64,000 nt of DNA from an uncultured Pseudobutyrivibrio sp. (GTDB lineage: Bacteria; Bacillota; Clostridia; Lachnospirales; Lachnospiraceae), in the NCBI GenBank assembly GCA_900546435.1, contig URCQ01000002.1:62001-126000 (forward strand), given 5' to 3'. Each line of letters begins with the position of its first letter. Position 1 is the first letter of the stretch. The notes beneath the pieces were generated by a model, which saw nothing but the letters and a program-made list of their open reading frames with translations, searched no databases and had not been told where the DNA came from. Both the position numbers and the translations under genes were made by a program. Shown here piece after piece: positions 34,428 through 44,267 of the stretch.

Positions 34428-35960
34428 CTAATCTATTCTGCTTGCCAGAACTGCGATACCTTCTTTGCCCGGCATTTCAACGTCAAATCTTCCACTGACG
34501 CCGGTCATAGTTACATCGCGCGTCATATTCCACATATCGATAATCTCTATCTTATACTGATGGTCTTCCGGCAGTTTCCATGGGGCAATACCATTACAAT
34601 GTCTGCCATAGTAACCGATGTAATAATCCTCACCCACGTGACCAAAGGCATTGTAGTCTTTCATCTTAGAAACAATGTCATCAACCTCATTCGGATTCAT
34701 AAATCGACTTATCAGGGGACTATTCTGTAATTCTTCCATGCTCTCCAGATGATGTTTTTCCATGTATGCCTGAATATCAAAATCATGATATTCCTGCCAC
34801 GGCTCGATCGCTCCCGGAATGGCATCTACGATCTCCTTCAGATAGGCAATACGCTTTGGGCTTTCTCCCTTGAGGACACCACCCTTTGCCCACCAGAGCA
34901 CTTCATCATCGGATAAGAATACTTCACCATGTGTTGCATATGCCCCTTGACAGACAGCCATCCAAAAACGGTTTGCCATTTCCCAGCCGGAAATATTGCC
35001 CCAGGTCAAAGGCAGGTTTCCTTCATAACAGCACTCGTCATAGCAGAGCGGTTTTTCAAATTCCTTCATCCAATCAGCCGCCTTTTGTACCAGGATGGTC
35101 TGCACGCACTGGTGGGTAATATTCTCTCTGGAGAAATCATAGAATCCAAAACAGTTATGGTTGCTGAGTAAATGATGGTATGGATCATTTTCCACAATAA
35201 AGGACTCTATATCGTACCAGTCGTCCATCGTCCGATCCATAACAAGATCATACTCATTTGCCATAGACCACCAGATCTGCGGAATGGCTGCAAAACGACG
35301 GAGCAGGTAATCCAGATAGATGAGATTCTCCTCCATGCTCATGCGGGAAAATCCCCACTTATCGTATGGATGGAAAAGGATCAGATCTGACTGGATCCCC
35401 ATGTCTGCCAGCGTAAAGATCTGTTTTTCCAGATGCTCCCAGAAAGCAAAACAAGGACGGTTGACATCCCACTTGCCATCGGCATCCTTTTCAAATGCAT
35501 ATAATTCCGGATCATTGTGGTTGTAATCATAATGTTTCGGGAATACGCAGTGGCGCACCTTGTTAAATGGTGCAGTCGATAAAGTTTCCATGGTCTGTGC
35601 GATTCTTTCTTCTTCCTGATGACTCAAAGCATAAATGGTCGTTCCAAATGGTTTGAAGATCTCCCCGCCATCATAGACAAAATGTGTCCCCTCGGCACGC
35701 ACGATACCGGCCTTTTTATCCTCATTCGGCAGACATACCAGACTGCCCTCTGCCTGCATCAGACCGCTCACACGATAGGTATAAGCGCCTGCCAGACTTG
35801 GGTAAAAGCGCACCTTGTAGTTTCCATCCCCGGCATAAAAGCCCTTGACCTTGGTAGTCTGACCGCCGCAGGTAAATTCTGCCGTCACATCTACCAGAGC
35901 CTGCGAGCCCTGTGGCTCCTCTCCTTTGATGGTCAGTTCATACATTTCAAATTGTTTCAT
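34428..35960 (-). CDS. Clan GH-A glycosidase (DUF5060-DUF4038-DUF5605 type)
   Basis: A 510-residue cytoplasmic glycosidase. An N-terminal beta-sandwich (about residues 1-90, DUF5060-like) precedes a barrel (about 95-400, DUF4038/apiosidase-like). The acid/base Glu is in WWSMANEYDLVM and the nucleophile Glu is in PLCYDECCYEG. A C-terminal beta domain (about 430-510, DUF5605-like) follows. Such proteins act on side-chain sugars of plant polysaccharides; the exact bond is unknown. The start at MKQFEMYEL (35960) follows AAGGAGGACGAGACA; a frame extension of nine codons lacks support. The kinase gene lies upstream on the same strand. Confidence 0.8.
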   Translation of the reverse strand: MKQFEMYELTIKGEEPQGSQALVDVTAEFTCGGQTTKVKGFYAGDGNYKVRFYPSLAGAYTYRVSGLMQAEGSLVCLPNEDKKAGIVRAEGTHFVYDGGEIFKPFGTTIYALSHQEEERIAQTMETLSTAPFNKVRHCVFPKHYDYNHNDPELYAFEKDADGKWDVNRPCFAFWEHLEKQIFTLADMGIQSDLILFHPYDKWGFSRMSMEENLIYLDYLLRRFAAIPQIWWSMANEYDLVMDRTMDDWYDIESFIVENDPYHHLLSNHNCFGFYDFSRENITHQCVQTILVQKAADWMKEFEKPLCYDECCYEGNLPLTWGNISGWEMANRFWMAVCQGAYATHGEVFLSDDEVLWWAKGGVLKGESPKRIAYLKEIVDAIPGAIEPWQEYHDFDIQAYMEKHHLESMEELQNSPLISRFMNPNEVDDIVSKMKDYNAFGHVGEDYYIGYYGRHCNGIAPWKLPEDHQYKIEIIDMWNMTRDVTMTGVSGRFDVEMPGKEGIAVLASRID

Positions 35961-36014
35961 TGTCTCGTCCTCCTTTTTGAAATTCATTCATATACACATT
36001 TATCACATTACTTT

Positions 36015-37532
36015 TTAACGCAAGACTTTCTCCATGGCATTGCGCCAGCCCTGCCATTTTTCCTGTCGCTTGCTTTCCGGCATTTTAGGCTCATAAACCT
36101 GGCACGCTCTTAAATCAGAAAGCACCTTGTCATCATAAATTTCGGCTTTTTCTCCTGACAAAAGTGCTGCTCCATAAGCCGATGCCTCCTGACAGGCAGA
36201 TACTTCTACCTTTTTCTGCAAGATATCGCTCTGAAACTGCATGAGATAGGCATTCTCTGTGGCTCCTCCATCGACCCGAAGCACTGACTTTGATATACCT
36301 TTATCATACTGCATTCCTTCCACAATGTCTGCAATCTGATAAGCGATGGATTCCAATGCCGCACACACGATCTCATTTTTTCCGGTTGTACGGCTCATGC
36401 CATATAGCATCGCCTTAGCATCTACTTTCCAATAAGGTGCGCCCAGACCGCTGAACGCCGGGATGAGATATGTCTCATCGGTCGGATTTGCAGCAAATGC
36501 CATCGCCTCTGTCTCACCTGCACTTGTGATTATCCCCAGATTGTCCTTTAACCAACTGACCGTTGCCCCGGCATAATTGATATTGCCTTCCAAAACATAA
36601 GATACCTTTCCATCCATGCCCCAGGCGATCGATGTTACCATACCATTATCCAGAACGATCGGCTTATCTCCCGCATGCATCATGACAGAAGAACCCGTCC
36701 CATATGTCGCTTTTACCAGTCCCTTTTCCCGACAATTCTGCCCATATAAGGCTCCCTGCGAATCACCGATCACTCCCAGAATCGGGATCGGCTCCGCAAA
36801 AAATCCGTCAAAGTCCGTCTTGCCATAAAAAGCATTGCTGTCTCTTACTTCCGGAAGTGTTTTAGCATCCACGGAAAACCAACCGCATAGTTCTTCATCC
36901 CACTTTAAATCCGTGATGTTAAAAAGTTGTGTGCGTGATGCATTTGATACATCGGTTGCGAAGGTTTCTCCTTTTGTCAGTTTAAATATCAGCCAAGAGT
37001 CGATCGTACCCAGACAAAGACGATTTTCCTGTTTGGCACGCGCTACCTCCGGCTCATTTTCCTGCAGCCATGCATATTTTGCCGCCGGAAAATAAGGAGA
37101 TAACTGCATGCCGGTCTTTTGTCGAATGGCTTCGCCGACACCACCGGATGCCTTCTGCTCCTGCTTGGTATCCAGAATAACGTTATTTTCTATTCGTTTA
37201 CAAATATCCTCCGCACGCGAACATTGCCAGACGATTGCTTTCGCCAGCGGCTCTTTTGTCTTGCGATCCCACGCAGCTGATGTTTCACGCTGGTTGCTGA
37301 TGCCAAGACAGGCTATTTCTTCTTTTGCAATGCCAGCCTCTATCACCACATCTTGCACAACCTGAAGCGTATTTCGATAAATCTCATCGAGATCATGGGA
37401 AACCCAGCCTTTTTCATTTACGATCTGCTCATGCGCAATATCACGCCGACAGATCAATTGCCCTTCTGCATCAAACAGAATACCTTTGGTTCCCTGTGTA
37501 CTCTGATCGATTGCCAATTTTTCCGAACGCAA
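36015..37532 (-). pseudogene. FGGY-family sugar kinase (glycerol/xylulose kinase-like), 5' end disrupted
   Basis: About 505 codons give a nearly complete FGGY kinase: phosphate motif AIDQSTQGTKG, GISNQRET, YGTGSSVMMHAG and LRVDGGATENAYLMQFQSDIL. The reading frame lacks an ATG. Four codons before the only alternative start (TTG at 37532) stands an in-frame TGA, and no ribosome site is present. Homology begins about six codons in, so the native first codons have been replaced. Immediately beyond lies the plus-strand LacI remnant, also cut at its 5' side. Promoter and start were probably lost by one deletion. If TTG is used, a working enzyme could still be made. Confidence 0.65.
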
Positions 37533-37941
37533 GACCGGTTTTCAAAAGGCAGTGCGCGAACACGGCATGTCCGTCAGCAAGTCTCTTTCCCATGAATTAG
37601 CCCCATCCATCGAGGGTGCCTTTTCGGATATGCTGGAGGTCATTGACAGTGGCACACCGCTTGCCAAATGCTATTTTGCGGACAATGATCTGATCGCCAT
37701 CGGCGCCATCAAGGCTCTCAAACTGCGTGGATACAAGATCCCGGATGATATTGCCATTATCGGATTTGACAATATTTCCGAGGGACGTATTTTAGATCCT
37801 TCACTGACGACCATTGATATTCCAAGACGTTTCATGGGTCAGACCGCCGTCGACCAGTTGATCCGCCAGATGGAAGATCCTGCCAGTCATACCGTCAAAT
37901 TGCAGATCTCCACATCGCTCATTAAGCGTTTTTCAGTGTAG
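37525..37941 (+). pseudogene. LacI-family regulator remnant (C-terminal effector-domain part)
   Basis: From ERKTGFQKAVREHG to the TAA at 37941 the frame matches the second half of a LacI/PurR-type effector domain: KCYFADNDLIAIGAIKALKLRGYKIPDDIAIIGFDNI, then PSLTTIDIPRRFMGQTAVDQLI. The DNA-binding helix-turn-helix and the first half of the sensor domain (about 190 residues) are missing. A stop at 37504 blocks the frame upstream. It would have been the divergent regulator of the kinase-glycosidase genes. Confidence 0.85.
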
Positions 37942-38116
37942 ACCGCTATCGTTTCTGCTTTTTCCTATCAATTTAAACAAATTTCTTATGTAAAATTTAT
38001 GTAAATTTTCCAAGGATCAATGGTTCTATTGCCTCTCTTTTTATGCTAAAATAGAGCAAGGTCGAGATGCTCTGGGGAGGGCATCTTCTTAGATTTATCA
38101 ATAGGGGGTATTTTAC

Positions 38117-39202
38117 ATGAATAAAACACTCAAAAAAGTTCTCAAGACGATTTTAATTATTGTCATCGTCTTATTAGTAGCAGTTGTTCTGTTTATCGGT
38201 TACCTTACCGTTACAGAATACAAACCAGAAGCTACCGAAACTCTTAACATCGAAGGATCTTCATCCAAAACACTCGCAGAAGGTGATGATTTCACCATTA
38301 TGACTTGGAATATGGGTTATGCCGGCTTAGCTGACAACGCTGATTTCTTTATGGATGGCGGTGAGCACGTTCGCTCTTGCAGTGAGTCTCAGGTAAATGA
38401 CAACATTGATGCTGTTGTTGACGAGATCGAAAAGGAAAATGCCGATGTAGTTTTCTTACAGGAAGTAGATCGTAACTCTAAGAGATCCTATAAAATTGAC
38501 GAATTCAAAAAGATCACATCTTCCTTAACCGATTACAGTGCTACGTATGGCTGCAACTACAAAGTTGCTTATGTACCGTATCCATTGCCAACGATTGGTA
38601 AAGTAGATTGTGGTATCGCTACTTTATCCGCATTCAATGTAGATAGTTCCGAACGTGTTTCTTTACCTTGTCCATTTAAATATCCGATTCGCCTTGGCAA
38701 CTTAAAGCGTTGCCTCATGGTTAATCGCGTTGCTATCGATGGCACGGACAAAGAACTTGTACTTGTTAACCTTCATTTAGAGGCTTATGATGATGGCGAG
38801 GGCAAAATTGCACAGACAAAGCAATTAAAAGAGCTTTTAGAAGATGAAGCAGCAAAAGGAAATTATGTAATTGCCGGTGGTGACTTTAACCAGTCCTTCT
38901 CTAACTACGACAACAGTGCATATCCTTTAGTCAGTGAAGATATGTGGCAGCCGGGAGCTGTTGATGTAGATCAGTTTGATGATAGTCTTTCCTTTATTAC
39001 AGACAACTCTACACCATCCTGCCGTTCACTTGATCGTCCACTTGCCGGCAACGACAGCGACCCAAGTGTATTCCAGTATTACATGATTGATGGATTTATC
39101 GTTTCTGATAATCTTACCATCAACACAGTTGAGACAAGAGATCTTGGATTTAAGAACTCTGATCATAACCCAATCGTTATGAACGTAACTGTATCAAAAT
39201 AA
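38117..39202 (+). CDS. Membrane-anchored endonuclease/exonuclease/phosphatase-family hydrolase
   Basis: A 361-residue protein. A basic N-terminus and hydrophobic helix (residues about 8-32) act as signal anchor, so the enzyme faces outside. The EEP fold shows the metal and catalytic motifs in order: MTWNMGYAG, VVFLQEVDRNS, LVNLHLEAYDDG, IAGGDFNQS and NSDHNPIVM. The family includes DNases, sphingomyelinases and phosphatases; with an anchor, a phosphoester or lipid substrate is plausible. AGGGGG precedes the ATG. The upstream leader (about 38060-38092) can form an AGATGC/GCATCT stem. Monocistronic, with its own terminator. Confidence 0.85.
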   Translation: MNKTLKKVLKTILIIVIVLLVAVVLFIGYLTVTEYKPEATETLNIEGSSSKTLAEGDDFTIMTWNMGYAGLADNADFFMDGGEHVRSCSESQVNDNIDAVVDEIEKENADVVFLQEVDRNSKRSYKIDEFKKITSSLTDYSATYGCNYKVAYVPYPLPTIGKVDCGIATLSAFNVDSSERVSLPCPFKYPIRLGNLKRCLMVNRVAIDGTDKELVLVNLHLEAYDDGEGKIAQTKQLKELLEDEAAKGNYVIAGGDFNQSFSNYDNSAYPLVSEDMWQPGAVDVDQFDDSLSFITDNSTPSCRSLDRPLAGNDSDPSVFQYYMIDGFIVSDNLTINTVETRDLGFKNSDHNPIVMNVTVSK

Positions 39203-39210
39203 GAAATGAC

Positions 39211-39245
39211 AAAAAGGCGAGAGCACATCTGCTCCCGCCTTTTTA
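39211..39245 (+). terminator. Terminator after the EEP-family gene
   Basis: Stem AAAAAGGCG-GAGCA with TGCTC-CGCCTTTTT and a four-base loop, nine bases after the stop. Runs of A and T on both sides make it bidirectional, so it also ends the kdpE transcript arriving from the right. Confidence 0.85.
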
Positions 39246-39971
39246 CTATGGTAACATTTCATCTTCTATATTAGTTTCAACCTTCAACATGCGATATCCA
39301 ATCCCTATGTGTGTCTGAATATAAGAATTTGAATCATTTCCCAGTTTTTTTCTCAAAGTTGCCATGAATACTCTAAGAGACGCAACATTGCTATCCCACG
39401 CACTTCCCCAAATTTTCTGCGTTATATATTTGTGTGTAAGTACTTTTCCTGTATTTTTTGCAAGAATACATAACAATTTATATTCTATCGGCGTCAGCTT
39501 TAATTCTTCATCGTTTTTGTATGCACATCCTGCCACATAATCAATTTTAAGTTTTCCATTCGTGTATATTGAACTTTTGTTTATATTATTGTCTAGTTGA
39601 AGTAACGCAATTCTGCGTTGCATAACCCTGAGTCTTGCTAACAACTCTTCGACAGAAAATGGTTTTGTAAGATAATCATCTGCCCCCGCATCTAAAGCCT
39701 CTATTTTATCTTCATCTTCACTCCTTGCACTAATAACAATAATAGGCATATTTGACCATTCCCGAATCTTTTTTATAATTTCAACTCCATCCATATCAGG
39801 AAGCCCCAAATCCAAAAAAACAACGTCCGGATCATGCGTTGATGCCTGTATAATGGCTTCTTCTCCATTTTGTGCCAGCAAATATTTATAATCATGTGTT
39901 TTCAAGGTAGTTGCAATTAAATTTCTAATAGGAGAATCATCTTCGACTACAAGTATCTGAAACTTATTCAT
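39246..39971 (-). CDS. kdpE: KdpE-like response regulator
   Basis: A 241-residue OmpR/PhoB-class regulator. The receiver domain is residues 3-115, with phospho-acceptor Asp54 in VVFLDLGLPDMDG and switch Lys in YLTKPF. The winged-helix DNA-binding domain (about 140-230) has LTPIEYKLLCILAKNTGKVLTHKYI. The receiver sequence is close to KdpE. Its first 8 bases overlap the end of kdpD. No kdpFABC genes are in the window; ktrBA in the same operon is the obvious target, and a direct repeat resembling a KdpE site lies upstream of ktrB. Confidence 0.9.
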   Translation of the reverse strand: MNKFQILVVEDDSPIRNLIATTLKTHDYKYLLAQNGEEAIIQASTHDPDVVFLDLGLPDMDGVEIIKKIREWSNMPIIVISARSEDEDKIEALDAGADDYLTKPFSVEELLARLRVMQRRIALLQLDNNINKSSIYTNGKLKIDYVAGCAYKNDEELKLTPIEYKLLCILAKNTGKVLTHKYITQKIWGSAWDSNVASLRVFMATLRKKLGNDSNSYIQTHIGIGYRMLKVETNIEDEMLP

Positions 39972-41946
39972 TTATTATCACCTCTCCTTTTTTCAAGTAA
40001 AAAGTAAATATACAGCCACATGGAATATTGTCTTTTACTTCTATACTTCCACCATGTGCCTCTACTACAGATTTACACAATGCAAGTCCCAGACCCATGC
40101 TTCTCTTACTATCAGCAATTTCATTTTGTCCCGTATAGAACATATCAAATACATGTTCCTTTATTGCATCATCCATTCCTGGTCCATTATCTGATATATT
40201 AACATAAACCATGTCATTTTTATTGCCATACTCGATCTTAATAACGGAACCTGCCTGTGTATATTTTATTGCATTATTCACAATATTTATAACAACCTGT
40301 ATAATCAACTTCGCATCGATATTGGCAATAATCAACTCCTCTGGTCGACAAACTTCTATATCATGCTCCACTTTGTTTCTATCAATGTGTTTTAGCGCCT
40401 CATCTATGACATCATCCATAATCTCTATTGACTGATTCAATTTCATTTCACCATTTTCGATGCGAGTGACAGACAAAAGATTTTCTACAAGTTGTATCAA
40501 CCATTCCGAATCGTCATATATATCCGAAAATATTTGTTTCCTTGTTTCATCATCTAACATTTCATAATGGTTACACAGGTTACATGCATTACCTGATATA
40601 GATGTAAGAGGTGTTCTTAAATCATGAGATATCGTACGCAAAAGGTTTGCTCTGAGCTTTTCCTTTCGTGCAATCATGGATGCCTCTTCTTTCGCTTTCG
40701 CATTATCAAGATTTACGAGAGCCAATGCACATTCACCCAAAATTGATAACAAAACACTATATTCAAAAGAACTCAGCGGCTCACGTTCCACTAAAATTCC
40801 CAGGATTCCATATACAATGTCATTGTTCCGAACTGCCAGATATAAGTGTTTGGCTTTTGAAAATTTTTTTGTTGTAGCACCTGCTCTCTTTTTATTTTTT
40901 AATACCCACTGCACCACTTCATCTTCTGAATCATCCATATATATAGCACTGTTTCCATATACTTCTTTTTCATAAATATAACCTTTATCAATCCTTCCAT
41001 TTTTAACGGGATAAATAACGATATCTTTGTCCAATAATAGAATCACTTGGTTTGCCATTACTTGTAATACATCATCATACGTTCTACTTTTCTGTAGAAG
41101 TTGATTTGTGTCAAATAATACTTTTGTCCGGTAAGCATCACGCGCAGATTCTCTTGCGCTGTCTTTCAGGCGATATGCCAATGAGCCTGTGAGTAATGCT
41201 GCAAGCAGCATGATAATAAACGTTACATAATATCCTGGTTCATATGCATGAAAGGTATATCTCGGCTCCGTAAAAATATAATTAAAAAGAAGTACACTAC
41301 ACAGCGAACTAATTAAGCTGCAAAAATAACTTTTTGTTAAAACAGCATTAAGCAAAACCCCAAATATATATACCGTAATAATGTTAGCCTCTGTAAACCC
41401 GCTACGACTAAAACACAATCCCAACACTGTCGTAACCAACAACAGTGTTATGGTAATTAAAATATCCTTTTTGGTTGGTCTCATATACTCCGTCAGTCTT
41501 ATCTTTCGGTTTTCCTTTATGTCCATTTTTGAATCCGGAATAATATAGATGTCTACATGGGGCGCAATCATAATGAGTTGTTCTGTTAAAGTCTGCTTGT
41601 CCCAAAAATGAAATTTTTTTGTGTTACTTCTTCCAATCACAATTTTTGTGACACCAGAGATTCTGGCAAATTCCGCTATCTGAAATGAGATATTTTCTCC
41701 AATAACAGTCGTAATTTCCGCTCCTTTATCCTCTGCATATCTTATGTTATTTTGTAATCTCACCCGATCCACCTCATTGAGTGAATTTTCTCTTACATTT
41801 GATACATATAAAGCTGTAAATTCTGCATGAAATGCATTTGCAAGATTTGCCGCTTCATCAATAATCCTTTTGTTAGAAGGCGACGATGACAGACATACCA
41901 GGATATGTTGCTGTTTTTCTCTTACTACACTATCATTTTGACTCAT
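39964..41946 (-). CDS. kdpD: Short KdpD-like sensor histidine kinase lacking the N-terminal KdpD domain
   Basis: A 660-residue kinase (full KdpD is about 900). It begins directly with the universal-stress-protein-like domain (HILVCLSSSPSNKRIIDEA, residues about 14-130). Four membrane helices of the DUF4118 type follow (about 155-260), then GAF (about 280-410), the phospho-acceptor His near 441 in ISHDLRTPLTS, and a HATPase domain (N box NIVNNAIKYT, GLGLAL). The missing N-terminal domain in E. coli binds ATP/c-di-AMP and tunes the kinase. The kinase would sense low potassium or osmotic stress. It sits 23 bases after orf83. Confidence 0.92.
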   Translation of the reverse strand: MSQNDSVVREKQQHILVCLSSSPSNKRIIDEAANLANAFHAEFTALYVSNVRENSLNEVDRVRLQNNIRYAEDKGAEITTVIGENISFQIAEFARISGVTKIVIGRSNTKKFHFWDKQTLTEQLIMIAPHVDIYIIPDSKMDIKENRKIRLTEYMRPTKKDILITITLLLVTTVLGLCFSRSGFTEANIITVYIFGVLLNAVLTKSYFCSLISSLCSVLLFNYIFTEPRYTFHAYEPGYYVTFIIMLLAALLTGSLAYRLKDSARESARDAYRTKVLFDTNQLLQKSRTYDDVLQVMANQVILLLDKDIVIYPVKNGRIDKGYIYEKEVYGNSAIYMDDSEDEVVQWVLKNKKRAGATTKKFSKAKHLYLAVRNNDIVYGILGILVEREPLSSFEYSVLLSILGECALALVNLDNAKAKEEASMIARKEKLRANLLRTISHDLRTPLTSISGNACNLCNHYEMLDDETRKQIFSDIYDDSEWLIQLVENLLSVTRIENGEMKLNQSIEIMDDVIDEALKHIDRNKVEHDIEVCRPEELIIANIDAKLIIQVVINIVNNAIKYTQAGSVIKIEYGNKNDMVYVNISDNGPGMDDAIKEHVFDMFYTGQNEIADSKRSMGLGLALCKSVVEAHGGSIEVKDNIPCGCIFTFYLKKGEVIINE

Positions 41947-41969
41947 TCAATTTATGCTCCAGTTTTTTC

Positions 41970-42221
41970 TTACATCATACCACTTTTATCTATTAATATA
42001 ATCTCAAAATTTATATGATCCTTTCTAAACTTGTCAATTTCCTTATCAATCTCTTCAAGTGACATGTTTCCAGATAATCGAACGACCAATGGCTTCCTTT
42101 TTTCCGTTTCTTTTGTCATTCTTCTCTCATTTTCTAATAGAAAACGATCTACAGCCCTCATCACATAGTATCCAAAAACAAAGACTGCCGTAATTACCAA
42201 TACTATTATGATATTTCCCAA
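41970..42221 (-). CDS. Small single-span membrane protein in the ktr-kdp operon
   Basis: An 83-residue protein of no recognised family. Residues 3-22 form one membrane helix (IIIVLVITAVFVFGYYVM). A basic linker (RRMTKETEKRKP) precedes a soluble alpha/beta half (VVRLSGNMSLEEIDKEIDKFRKDHINFEIILID). The start is TTG at 42221 behind GAGG; the next ATG is inside the helix. It lies 15 bases after ktrA and 23 before kdpD, so it belongs to the operon. A regulatory partner of KtrB or KdpD is a guess from position. Confidence 0.65.
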   Translation of the reverse strand: MGNIIIVLVITAVFVFGYYVMRAVDRFLLENERRMTKETEKRKPLVVRLSGNMSLEEIDKEIDKFRKDHINFEIILIDKSGMM

Positions 42222-42236
42222 TCAAATCGCCTCATT

Positions 42237-42884
42237 TCATATATGAAAACATTTTTGAATTGCTTTATGTTCGCCAACCACAAGAAGTGTTTGTCCTTCG
42301 TTCAAAATATCGTCTGGAGATATGGCCAATTTCATACTCCCCTTCTCCTTAATTGCCATAATATTAATCCCATATCTCTGTCTGATATCGACATCACGTA
42401 TATTCTTTCCAATCCAGGCATCTGGCAGTTTTACTTCGAAAATCGCATAATTATCATCTAGCTTAACATAGTCCAAAATGTAATTTGATGTGTACCTTAT
42501 TGCTGTCCACTTTGCAATTTGTTTCTCCGGATTCACTACTTCATCCGCGCCATTTCGTAGGAGAAATTTTTCCTGAACTTCACGATTTGCCCTTGAAACA
42601 ACCATCTTTCCCCCAAGTTCTTTTAAAAGCGATGTTGTTTCAAGAGAACTTTGAAAATCATTTCCAATAGTTTCAATACATACATCGTAGTTATTAATTC
42701 CTAAAGATTCCAAAAAGTTAGCATTCGTACTATCTCCTATCAACGCATTTGTTGCATATGGCAATGCCTCGTTTACTCTGCTCTCGTTCTTATCTATAGC
42801 CATGACTTGATGTCCCAATTCATGAATTTGTTTCACAATCAACATCCCAAAATGGCCAAGCCCTATTACCAATACTGATTTCAT
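42237..42884 (-). CDS. ktrA: KtrA/TrkA-type potassium channel gating subunit
   Basis: A 215-residue cytoplasmic RCK protein. The Rossmann nucleotide site VIGLGHFGMLIVKQIHELGH (residues 5-24) with acidic AIDKNE binds ATP/ADP or NAD. The C-terminal TrkA_C domain (about 135-215), known in some relatives to bind c-di-AMP, is present. It forms an octameric ring on the KtrB dimer and controls K+ uptake. It lies 11 bases after ktrB. The length is normal. Confidence 0.93.
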   Translation of the reverse strand: MKSVLVIGLGHFGMLIVKQIHELGHQVMAIDKNESRVNEALPYATNALIGDSTNANFLESLGINNYDVCIETIGNDFQSSLETTSLLKELGGKMVVSRANREVQEKFLLRNGADEVVNPEKQIAKWTAIRYTSNYILDYVKLDDNYAIFEVKLPDAWIGKNIRDVDIRQRYGINIMAIKEKGSMKLAISPDDILNEGQTLLVVGEHKAIQKCFHI

Positions 42885-42895
42885 TTTTTCTCTCC

Positions 42896-44233
42896 TTATC
42901 CTACTGTAATGTTTTCTATTGGATACTTTAATGTACTTGTATCCTTATGCGAAAAAGCTGCATATATAATTGTCAAACCTCCCACACGTCCAAAAAACAT
43001 AAGCAAAATCAATATGATATGCGAGGTTTGTGAAAGGCTTGTCGTGATTCCAAGAGTAAGCCCTACTGTACCAATAGCTGAAAAGCTTTCAAACATACAA
43101 TCCAATATCGGCAAGCTTTCAACCATACTGATGATAACAGCAGCTGACACTGCCAAAAACTGATACATAAACATAATGGTTGTTGCACATTTTACAATGG
43201 CATCATCTATTCTTCTTCCATAAAAATGTGCATTCTGCCTTCTTCGAAAGACTGCAATGGTATTTGCAAGTAAAACAGCAACCGTTGTTGTTTTCATTCC
43301 TCCTGCTGTAGAACCCGGAGAACCACCTATTAACATTAGAATCATTGTAATCGTTTTCCCTGCATCAGACATTTGTGATAAATCTGCTGTATTAAATCCC
43401 GCCGTTCTTGGCGTTACAGCCTGAAAGATAGACATGCAAATACGTTTTTCCAAAGGATTGTCATAAAATTCTACAAAATAGAATAGAACCGCGGGTACAA
43501 CAATCAATATGATTGTCGTTACCAGAATTACTTTCGTCTGCATTGCATATTCCTTGAAGCATGTTTTCTTCGTTACAATATCTCGCCATGTAAGAAATCC
43601 CATTCCTCCCAGAATAATCAAAATACATATCACCATATTTAGATATGCATTTCCTGAAAATGTGGTTAAAGAACTAAACTTTCCTGTCTTATCTCCCATA
43701 AGATCAAATCCTGCATTGCAAAACGCAGATATAGAATGAAAGACGGATAGCCATATTCCTTTTCCCCCATATCGCGGTACGAATACTGGAAGTAACAATA
43801 ATGCGCCTATCCCCTCAATTGCAAATGAAGTAACAAAAAGAAATCGTGTCAGCTTGACAACACCACCAACCTGTGGTGCTGCGAGTGCATTTTGCATGGT
43901 CTGACGTTGCATTAAACTGATTTTTCTTCCTGCAATCATAGAAAGAAATGAAGCTACAGAGATAACTCCTAGTCCACCAACTTGTATCAGTATTAAAATC
44001 ACTGTTTGTCCAAAATATGACCAATATGTAGCCGTATCATATACCACTAGTCCTGTAACACACACCGCAGATGTGGCTGTAAATAAAGCGTTTCCAAAGG
44101 AAGTAACCTCACCTGTTTGCGACGAAATAGGCAACATCAATAGCATTGTTCCTAATAAAATTACCCCTACAAATCCTAATGTTATAATTTGAAAAGATGT
44201 TAACTTTTCTTTTATTCTTACAAGGTATGACAC
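42896..44233 (-). CDS. ktrB: KtrB-type sodium-dependent potassium transporter
   Basis: A 445-residue membrane protein with four pore-loop repeats. The filter segments are seen as SAVCVTGLVVYDT, SAFCNAGFDLMG, AVTPRTAGFNTADL and SAIGTVGLTLG, each with its central Gly. The start is GTG at 44233 behind GGAGG eight bases ahead. It is the first gene of the ktrB-ktrA-orf83-kdpD-kdpE operon. A poor -35 and an upstream direct repeat suggest transcriptional activation, probably by KdpE. Confidence 0.93.
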   Translation of the reverse strand: MSYLVRIKEKLTSFQIITLGFVGVILLGTMLLMLPISSQTGEVTSFGNALFTATSAVCVTGLVVYDTATYWSYFGQTVILILIQVGGLGVISVASFLSMIAGRKISLMQRQTMQNALAAPQVGGVVKLTRFLFVTSFAIEGIGALLLLPVFVPRYGGKGIWLSVFHSISAFCNAGFDLMGDKTGKFSSLTTFSGNAYLNMVICILIILGGMGFLTWRDIVTKKTCFKEYAMQTKVILVTTIILIVVPAVLFYFVEFYDNPLEKRICMSIFQAVTPRTAGFNTADLSQMSDAGKTITMILMLIGGSPGSTAGGMKTTTVAVLLANTIAVFRRRQNAHFYGRRIDDAIVKCATTIMFMYQFLAVSAAVIISMVESLPILDCMFESFSAIGTVGLTLGITTSLSQTSHIILILLMFFGRVGGLTIIYAAFSHKDTSTLKYPIENITVG

Positions 44234-44267
44234 CTATGCTTCCTCCGTTCTTTCTTTTTCTATAAAT

